64,000 nt of DNA from contig NC_133223.1 of NCBI RefSeq assembly GCF_040436345.1, positions 15,280,613 through 15,344,612 of the forward strand, read 5' to 3'. Of this stretch, positions 11,664 to 20,675 are shown in pieces; within the stretch, counting starts at the first letter, position 1, and each line of letters starts with the position of its first letter. The notes below the pieces were generated by a model that saw nothing but the letters and a program-made list of their open reading frames with translations, did no database searches and was not told where the DNA came from. The translations under genes and the position numbers were made by a program. This DNA comes from Pagrus major (taxonomy: Eukaryota; Chordata; Actinopteri; Spariformes; Sparidae).

Positions 11664-11910
11664 AGACTACAGGCAGAGGCAGAGGCAGAGGTAGAGGAAT
11701 TATGTATGATACTCAGTTTGTTACAGACCGCTTTTCTATTTCTGTTCAATCTGTGTGCCTAAAACTTTTTTGGATAATGACTTAATTAAGTATTAAAAAA
11801 GTACAACAACTATTTCTGATAGAGTCATTACATGTATGCTCTAAATTACAGCTATAGTTTTATTTATGTAATAGTACAACGTATTTGAAATAAATCTGCT
11901 TTTTGGGAAA
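11664..11910 (+). other. Probable 3' UTR and polyadenylation region of the nectin/PVR-like gene
   Basis: After the TGA the sequence is AT-rich without splice signals. A canonical AATAAA lies at 11889-11894, so cleavage would fall near 11905-11915. It begins with a (CAGAGG)n-like purine stretch at 11670-11695. The exact 3' end is inferred. Confidence 0.5.
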
Positions 11911-13089
11911 TAGCTGGACAGTTTAGCATTTTCGTTATCTTTCTTCCTACAGTGTTTGTTATCAGTATTACTGCTGTTTCTTGTTTTTTTCAGTTACATT
12001 TTTTTTATGTTCTTTCAGAAATCTACAGACACCCTGAAACTCTTTCACATGAGATGTTTTTTTTATTTTGTGTGCCTTAGGGATCTCTTTCCATGGAAGC
12101 AAACAGATGGAGCAGAGTTGGACAGGTGCTGATTACAGGCTTTGCCGCAAACATGTAACATCCCTGACTCAGCTGGTTAGTGAGCAGATGCAGCAACCCA
12201 GGTCCTGGGTATCTGTTCATATCAGTTTCGTGGGTTCAAATAACTTTTCCAATTGGCAGAGACTTAAAACAAAACCTTTTTCATAACTTCTCCAATAGTA
12301 ATGTCTACTGCTAAAAGCAATTACAGTAATATAAATCTATCAAGTGAAGCAGTAGACAACAGGACTGAAAATTGCAAACTGTAAGTAGAGCTTTCAAGCA
12401 AAAATAGAAAAACTTGAACTGAATGCGAAGTCAGGCTAACTGAGTGTCACTCTGTGTCAGTTATCTTTTTGATGTGGCTTTTAACAGTCTAACTGCTTTA
12501 TCAACAACAGCTCTAACTGTCGCTGTCATTGAATGCCACATGTGTTTTTCCGCTGACAGCATTAATTTCTGATAATGGCAGATGACTATGAAGCTTGTTT
12601 ACATGCACACAAGAAAGAACCAGGTTACTCTGACAAATTGGGCAACAAAAATTGAACTACTCATGTGCATGCACTGTAGTAATGCGGTTACTGTAAAACA
12701 GAAATTACAAGCAGCAGGTTAGTAAATAAGATTTCCCTCTTTCCTGTTATTAAGTGTTAAGTGCTGTTCAGTGTTTTTCAGGATACTCTAGCAAGAAAAC
12801 TACGTCACCTCACCAGATTACTGACGAAAGATGGCTGTAACCTTATTAGTAATGTGCATATAACCATACTGATACACATACATACGTACATACATACTGT
12901 ATATATGCCTATCGGCCATAACTTTTAAACCGCTGACAGGGGAAGTGAATAACATTGATCATCTCATTACAATCAAATGTTCTTCCAGAGAAACTTTGGG
13001 TACTGGCATTCATGGAGATGCTACTTGACTCGCGCCACCCACTCAAACACCAATGCTGAACAAGTACCACACCCTAATGGCACTAGAAC

Positions 13090-13445
13090 TCTACATTGGC
13101 ACTGGCCCCCCCAGCAGGACAGTGCTCCCTGCCACGCCAGAAAAACTGCTTAGGAATAGCCCAAGGAACATGATAAGACCTCAAGCTGTCAACCAACCCT
13201 CCTAACTCCAAGATCCCAATCGGATCAAGCATTGGGATGAGACGTCCCTGAACAAGTCCGATCCATGGAGGCCCATTCATGGATCAGACTTGGATCTGAC
13301 CCGTCAAGGCATAGACACAGGACCTCTGACAGGGACGTCCCATGGATGCTCGACTGTATTGGGAGCTGGGTGATTTGGAGGCCAGGTCAATGCCTTGAGC
13401 TCTTTGTCCTCGAGTTTTTGCAGTGTGGCAAGGCGCATTGTCCTG
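13090..13445. mobile_element. Two inverted Tc1-like transposase C-terminal fragments
   Basis: On the + strand 13110-13275 reads AGCAGGACAGTGCTCCCTGC..., that is Q-Q-D-S-A-P-C-H and later DKSDPWRP-like sequence with frame breaks. On the - strand about 13445-13315 reads RQDNAPCHTAKT and then related sequence. Q-D-N-A-P-C-H is the second catalytic-Asp region of Tc1/mariner DDE transposases common in fish. The two arms share about 150 bp in opposite orientation with a short divergent centre. Both are dead. Confidence 0.7.
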
Positions 13446-13600
13446 GCGTAAATGTGAGTATGTATACTGTGTATAGAATATGTGTGTGCATTTGAATATA
13501 TGGGGTGTAACGGTACGAGTTTGGTACAATGGGGAAAAAATTCCCAAAGAAGCTGGTCTTTACCAGCTGCGACAGCATCGGGTTAGAATGGTTTTACTTT

Positions 13601-13622
13601 GTGTGTGTGTGTGTGTGTGTGT
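13601..13622. repeat. (GT)11 microsatellite
   Basis: A perfect short GT run next to the degenerate tandem repeat beginning at about 13630. Confidence 0.9.
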
Positions 13623-13629
13623 CATTGTG

Positions 13630-14250
13630 ACAAAATAAGGTCCTGGAGAGACCTATTGTGGCGGGGACTGACACAGAAGCAGTTTTGGGTACTCTGGCAG
13701 CTGGTTATGTGTGTGTCTGTGGTCAGATATTTATCAGCTCAATAGCTGATAAAACACAACCGTGACAACTTAACAGGTGTGTTGTTGAAATCAAAATGAA
13801 GGTTGACTTCGAAGATGGGTGTAGTCCAAGCACGTGGGCCAGAACTAGGGAGGTAGGAGGTTGGAAAGGGACCATTTGCCCTGTTCTCTACGGCCCTGTC
13901 CAACATTTGTTTTAATTTGAGGATCACTGTAACCCATATTCATTTCCACTCTGGCGTAGCTGTTATTAGGTAGGATACAGACAGGAAACCTTACAGATGG
14001 GTAGTTGAGATCAAAATGAAAGCCGAGTTCCAAGATGGGAGTGGTCTGTGTGAGGGAGCCGGAAGATTAGTACTTGAAACCACTTGCCTACATTCATGGT
14101 CCTGGACACACCTATTATTGGCTACAATAATGGTAGTTCCCGCTACCAAAAAAGTGTTTTTGAGTCTTTTAGTCACAAAGCTTTGCAAGTGTGTAGCTGA
14201 GATCAAATTGAAGGCCTAAGTTCAAAAATGGGTGTGGTCCTACTCATGAG
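13630..14250. repeat. Degenerate tandem repeat, about 200-bp units
   Basis: The motif GAGATCAAAATGAAAGCCGA with AAGATGGGAGTGGTC recurs at about 13776, 13995 and 14189 (spacing about 219 and 194 bp). GGTCCTGGAGAGACCTATT at 13639 and GGTCCTGGACACACCTATT at about 14098 mark the same part of two units. At least three diverged units are present. Confidence 0.65.
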
Positions 14251-14265
14251 TACTGAGTACTCATG
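14245..14265. repeat. Perfect 21-bp palindrome
   Basis: CATGAGTACT, a central G, and AGTACTCATG. A second partial copy, ACTGAGTACTCATGGG, follows at about 14285-14300. It lies at the end of the degenerate tandem repeat. Confidence 0.9.
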
Positions 14266-15249
14266 TGGTCATGTAGTAATGACTACTGAGTACTCATGGG
14301 TCGGAACATGAACATGTTGACAGGATTTCACGGCCGGTCTGATCCCATCGTGTGGGATGATCTATAGTTTCATTTATTTTCAACCGACAGTAGTCCAGTG
14401 AAAGTTACAGTTTGTTTCCGCTGGTCCATCTAGTTCCATCTGAGATAGTTGGTACAGCCAGTAGTGCATTAAGCATTGAACAGTGAACATACACTCATAC
14501 ATACATACACTCTGTCAAATTTTTATACAGGGCTAATAAAAAAATGTTCTGTTCTGTTCTGCATGCACCAAACCATGACGTGAATATATGTACCGTTGTA
14601 CCGTTTACACCCCTTATATTGGCACACACACATATAAAACATATATGTCATATACTACTATATGTGTAGTTCACTTTTTCAAGTCCCCAAGAGACTTAAT
14701 TTACTGTATATCAGCACTTAGGCAACTTCATTAATCTGTTCAAGTACATGACACTGCACAATGCTCTGAAGGTACAATTAAAATCAGTAAGCACAATCAG
14801 TGAAGTGAGCTGCTGAATGTCTGAAACCCTAAAGCATTAAATGTAATGTTATACTTCTACTATTTAAGTCATTCTATCATATAAAGGCGACCAAAAAATA
14901 GGAAGAAAAAATGTGTATGCGCAGTTTTGAAAGCCAGCAGTGTATTTGCCAATCATGTTGTTTTTGTTTGGGTTCCTTATTTAAGTTGTTTTCTGTAATA
15001 ATATCACTAAAGCGCTGTGTGGAACAGGCTTTTATTTTGCGGACATCAGTGTTACTCACCTGGGTATTTGTTTTGTGTAAACTCAGACTGAACTAGAGTC
15101 AGCAAAAGTGAGATTTTATGACATGTTCAAGTTCACTGAAGGTCAAAATGAAGTTCTGAGTTACAAATTCTGCAGAATAACATTATTCCATAATGAATAT
15201 AAAGTCTTGTCATATGAAGTATGTTCCTGTAGGTCTTGATATATAATCA

Positions 15250-15640
15250 GTCTCATTACTGTCACCATCAATCTGCTAATAGCACTAGAGGAAACATTCG
15301 GGGACCAGTAAAGTTAGTAGGATACATAATCTGGGGACCATGACTGTCTTCATCAAAATGTGTGTTGATCCATGAAGCAGATGTAGCAATATTTCACTGC
15401 CTTGTTTAAACTTGAGACCTGCAGATTGCGCTTAATGAAAAGTTATTAGGATTCATCCTCTGGGGACCTTGAACATCTGTACCAAATTTGTTTTGCAATC
15501 TATGTAATTGTTGTCAAGACATTTCACACAAAACCAAAAATGCACAACCTAACAGGGACACTAGAGAAAAATCATAGAATCACTGTAAATCTAGGTGTCA
15601 TCCTCTGGAGACCATGAGTTGGTGCACAAAACATGGTAAT
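15250..15640. mobile_element. Interspersed repeat ('TTCATCCTCTGGGGACC' family)
   Basis: GGATTCATCCTCTGGGGACC + TTGAACATCTGTACCAAATT is characteristic of a common fish repeat. Related phrases (ATCTGGGGACCATGA, CATCCTCTGGAGACCATGA) recur three times at about 15335, 15458 and 15599. Confidence 0.5.
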
Positions 15641-18600
15641 CCAACCACAAAATGCCTCGACATTCTAAGCTGTAGTTACATTTGTACACCGATGTGTATT
15701 TTAACAACTGTAAACTTGAAATCTGTGTGTTTAGTTTTCTCCTTTACCTTTGTATCGTGGATGATAAGAATTAGTGATTCTCTGGGGAAAATCTTTAATC
15801 AAAGCAACATGGCAAAGCAATAAACGCAAAACTCAAATCAACAAGCTAACCCTCTCACGGCTCACACACCAATTGCTAAAAAAAGTAAGAGAGAGGGAGA
15901 GAGTGCTTATGTAGACGAGCGAGAAAGGAAACGTCAGAATATGAACAGGAGTGTCCACATGAAAAATACTTTCTTGCCTAACTTTCAGCCTGAAGCCTGA
16001 AGTTACTCCCCAATTGGTTTATCAATCTGGTGTAAGTACTATACTACAGGTTGGAGTCTAACCAAAACAGGTTAGAGCCGTGTTATATATGCTCCTCTGT
16101 TTCCTCACCGCGCTGCCTTATTGCAAGCTATGAGGCTGTTTATCCCTTGTATTAGCATGCGTCTTTGGTTGTCTGATCACAAGGGGACAGCTCGTCAGTA
16201 CACACCAGGCATTAGGTGATTGGACCTCACTTATATGCTTAGCTGGGACAAACGGGCATGATGTTTTTTACACAAAGAGAGGAAGAACTTAATTATTTGG
16301 GCCTTCTTGTAAATTCACTATATATTATTTATTAAGAATTTTTCCATAGACAGCGTTTCACACAGATTATAAAGTTTGTCCTCAGTCAGAAACTCACAAA
16401 ATTTCATAAGGGAGTCTGGGGGATTTCTCTCGCTTGAAAATTGTTGTTGATAACTATAAGTTATCCTGGCCTTTCAGATTGATAATTAAAAAAATGTTTA
16501 GCTGGCCACATGACCAGAAAGTAAACTTTTTGGCACATGCACTAGGCAAGCAGATTTTAATTGACTGAATGGGAGACAGGTTTGCTTTCACTATGTAGTT
16601 CTATTTTACTTCTATGGTGTTTATACAAGCCAAGGGAGACGATCTGCTGCCTGAGGCTGCACTACTGGTATTTTTAAAATCCGTACAAAAGTTTTGTTTT
16701 AGAACGGCAGCTTCTTCTTTTGAACTCTTATGTGTGCTGTATGTTTTATAGTATGTATAGTATGTACTAATCTATCTGTACTATACTAGTATGTATCGTT
16801 TTAGTTCATGTACATGGTGCACATTTCTTGCAGTTTTTCTCTTATTTTTCATATGGATTATTTTTAGAATTTAGACTAAAAAAAGATCAGCAGTGCAGTA
16901 GTTTTGCCATGCTTATATTATTTTATAATAATTTAATAATAATATTATTTTGACTGTTTTTTTGCTGGGAGATTTAATGTTGATCTAAATATTTGCTTTT
17001 TACTTGTAGTGTATCTTAAATAAAGCATTGCAAATTCCTCAAGTATGTCCATATTATCATCCTTGATACCTTATCTGTTGTTTGGTTAGTTTAAGAGTGC
17101 AAAAATATTTTTACACAGTCTCACACAGAATTTCAAGGATACAGGATTGAGTCACATACAACGCCCCTTTTCACTCAACAGACACAACAAATATACACAG
17201 GCAGAACAGACCAGAGCCTCATGACTCAATTTTCACAGCCATGTGGATGGCAGAAGTAGCTGTCACGAGGCCAGTCCCGTGAAATCAAAAATATCAACAG
17301 TTTTAAAACGGGAAAGAAAAACTTGACTGTAACTCAAAAAAACAAACAGGAAGATTGCTTACAGTGAGCCATAACTCTCATCATGTGAGTACTGTGGTTA
17401 GATAGAAAATCTGAACCTTAAAGAAGCACTCCATTAAATTTACACATGGAGTTCACTTTACTGTACTCAGTCCGTCAAAACAGTTGCATAATGTGGCTCT
17501 TGTTTGGACCTTTCTCCGAAGTTTTAAGAACATTAATTTAGTCAGGGTTATCTTTGCTTGGGATTGAGAATCAAAAATATAATATATGAATCCTGCATTA
17601 AAATATCTAAAAATGACAAGACCTTTGTTATATATTTTGTTGAGATACATTACACCAACTGTTTCCAACAATGTTCAAATCCAGGGAAATCAACAAGATT
17701 ACTGAAGATAACTGTGTTTCATTTGGTCGCTACCATAACTTCCAGTATAGGGAAATCAGCAAATGAGACTAAACACAACATGAATAATACTTTAAAACAT
17801 TACCTCGTCCGTGAACATTTGTGCCTGAGTAACAGATAGATTTTTATAAGCATTGGTGGTTATTTGTGGTGTGTTCACTACAAGCAAAGCAATTATGTTT
17901 GTTTGTTCTGGTTACTCTGGTTACTCACAGACCAGTTCTCTCTTCAGGTTGATCAACAGGATCTGTCAAGTTCTTCTTCATTTTCTATTCTGCTTTGTTT
18001 AACCCAGTCACCAGCTCATTGGAAACAAAGCGGTACTGCCCACCTGCTTCCGCCTGTGGATGAGTGTGCACTATAAATATAACAGGGACTTACCATTACA
18101 ACCGCTGCTCTGAAATCCTGGAGTTGTGATGTTTGAAAGAAATTGGCATTTATTTAGGGAGGGTCTTTTAAAAGATTATTTTTAGTTGCATAATGGAAAG
18201 TGTAGGATCCAGTGTTTTGGAGCTTGGCCCATACTAGAGATTAAAAGTCAGGAAGTCTCCGCCTGCTGCTTTGAATTCAGCTGGCCCTGAACTTTATGGA
18301 AGTGTGATACTAAATGAGGGGAGTAGTATATGTAAAAATGTTTTCTAAAATGTAAATTTGTCTCAAGCTTTGTAAAAGTGTTTCACATTTTGTAATCTTG
18401 GTTTGCACCTCCCGGCCACCGTAGAGTATCCCTTTAAAGGTCCCAGATCTATTGGCAGAAATGGAATATAATAGTCATAGTTATGTTTGTAGTTCCTTAA
18501 AATAGGAACCTTTGTTTTTAGAATGAGCCTTTTTTATCAGCAGAGGGGGCAGGTCCTCAACCACAGAGTCTGCCATGTTGCACCACCATCTTTCTACAAT

Positions 18601-19565
18601 AGCCCAGAACAAACAAACCAAACACTGACTCTAGAGTCGACCTTTTGTGTTTTTCTCAAGTTTTTCGTCACACATAGGTGTCCCTACATGCTTGGATGGA
18701 CAGGGTAAGGGGAGCGGTATTTAGCTTTTTCTCTTTAACCTTCTTTACTTTAAATGAGGAAGAACAATAGTAGTTGATAAAAAAGCCCTTTAAAGTCAGT
18801 ATTTGAGAAACTAGTTGGAAATTAAGCTGTGACAACTGACTTTAATTTAGTGGCCTGCTGAGGGGACGTCAGACAGAAAGTAGTTAGAAATTAAGTTGTT
18901 TATTAACTGCTTATTAGAAAAAAGGGTTAGATATTATGAAATTATGTTTGGGTCATTTTCAATAATTTTCTTGGTAATTATTGTTGTATTTGGGGAGGTA
19001 ATTTCAAAGAAATTTCAAATATGTTACATGGTAAGTACTACAGTACCTACTTACCAGGAAATTTGCAGACTTGTAAAATCAAGTGTTGAGAAAGCCTCCC
19101 TTTAACTAGCAAGCTCTACTGGAACATTAGCTGGTCCTCAGCTCTCTCTTTCCCTGTAGCCTCCTTATATCTTCAATTTTGTAACAGTTCGTTTTGATGA
19201 ACTGAGTGAGTTACTTGCAGCAGCAGTGTTCTCTTCACTGTTTCATATTTCATGTTTTAGTTTAATTCCAAATATTAATGTGTGTTTTTGAGCATGTTTT
19301 CAGATGTTTATATCTTAAACCAGTAGGTCCATAATCAGGAACTCAACGAAAAGTCCTATGATGACAAACATGTTGCCACTCCTATCATTGCCAGCTGCCT
19401 CACTTCAGTTTATTCAGAGGGTGTTGCACATCAAATATGGTATATGGCCGTGGTTAGTTTATTTTAAGTTTAGCATCGACCACAGTTCACATGTATCACC
19501 ATATATGATTGATACTGCTGCTCCATGCAGTATATTTTTCATTTAAGTTGCTGCATGTGTTTGTC

Positions 19566-19850
19566 CCCAGACAGCTTAACAACTATTCACACCTGGGCTC
19601 ACCTAGCCCTAGCAACCCACATGAAGGCCGGTTGGGTCAATGACCTACAAGTGTCCCTAACAACTCGGAAAATCAGAGGTCACAAGTTTCCTTGAGGACT
19701 CTGTAAGAACACACCCACACAGAGTTTAAAGCCTGTAACTCCCCTCCAGTTAGTTAGAACTGAAGAAGCCTCTTGGATGAGAGGAAATATCTTCAAGGAA
19801 CTGGAACAAGTCCAGCTGCCAACAATACAGCACTTAGAATGCATGTGTTT
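19566..19850. mobile_element. Interspersed repeat tail ('GAACTGAAGAAGCCTCTTGGA' family)
   Basis: CAGACAGCTTAACAACTATT, GAACACACCCACACAGAGTT and GAACTGAAGAAGCCTCTTGG + ATGAGAGG belong to a repeat very common in fish genomes. Its class is uncertain to me. It lies between the two Ig genes. Confidence 0.55.
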
Positions 19851-20309
19851 AGTCTATCTATCCTGCTGTGTCAACACATTTCTTTACACAAAATTAAAAC
19901 TGCAGTCGACTATCTTTATTTGAGACTGAATCAAGCTACTGTATAATGTAAAACTCACAGAGAATTATTATCCGACTCTACCATTCCCCTCAGCTCTACT
20001 GAGCATTTTAGCCTCTTCTCCTCTCTCTGAGCCAGTTGTTTTTGTTTTTGGGCCAGCAATTTTGCTCTGACAGACACCAGACAGATAACGTTAGCAACTA
20101 CCTTGTGAAAAACGGGGATCATTTAGCAGATAATGAGACAGTCAAGAGTTGGTGGAGACTCCTAAAAAAATTGATAGGATTGCAACTATTGCAAACACAT
20201 TTACTGCAACAATAAAGTGATGTCATGTCAGTGTTGTCACCTTGTTCTGCTGCCCCCAAGTGGCCAGAAAACATTAAAAAATGCAGCTTCAAGCCAAGAT
20301 CATGTTCTA

Positions 20310-20579
20310 CATAACATACAGCGTATTTATTGAAAAATCAGTTTAAGCTTGTTTTTTACAAAAATATATTAAAAGAAGACTGAAGTAATTATTCAGGGTG
20401 AATAATGTAATGTAGAAAGAGGATGTGAAAAAGATATATTTTTTTTATGATGCATCTGTTTCCAGTGAAGATGGTTGTGAAATTTCGCGAGCAGTTTCAC
20501 ACATTTACCCACTTGCGGTATTTACTTCCTTTTTGCAGTCACCTTAACTTTTAGGGGTTGTTTTGGACTGCACTTCATA
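20310..20579 (-). other. Probable 3' UTR of the V-domain receptor
   Basis: On the - strand a canonical AATAAA occurs at 20326-20331 (TTTATT on +), about 250 nt after the stop. No other gene signal lies between. The end point is inferred. Confidence 0.45.
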
Positions 20580-20675
20580 TCAGTGAGCTCTGGGTTTGGA
20601 ATGACCAGGCTGATTATAGCCTCGTTGTCGACTTTCCAGGCAGTTTTCATAAATATCTTCTTCTTTCTCCTGGTG
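20580..20675 (-). CDS. Exon 5: cytoplasmic tail with Y-E-N motif and stop
   Basis: The acceptor is TTTCTTTCCAG. It encodes HQEKEEDIYENCLESRQRGY and then NQPGHSKPRAH, followed by TGA at 20580-20582. Tyr189 sits in D-I-Y-E-N-C-L. Y+2 is Asn (Grb2-like), but the position before Tyr and Y+3 (Cys) do not fit the ITIM consensus. Confidence 0.72.
   Translation of the reverse strand, partial: HQEKEEDIYENCLESRQRGYNQPGHSKPRAH

Larger units (their letters stand above)
11911..20309. other. Intergenic region between the convergent Ig genes
   Basis: It holds the inverted Tc1-like fragments, the degenerate tandem repeat, the palindrome and two repeat tails described separately. Remaining stretches (about 11.9-13.0, 15.7-19.5 and 19.9-20.3 kb) are AT-rich with no exon I can support. 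Confidence 0.5.

Noticed and set aside
11345..11749. A 134-codon - strand frame over the nectin-like last exons
   Set aside because: It is antisense to two spliced + strand exons and their intron; no family resemblance.
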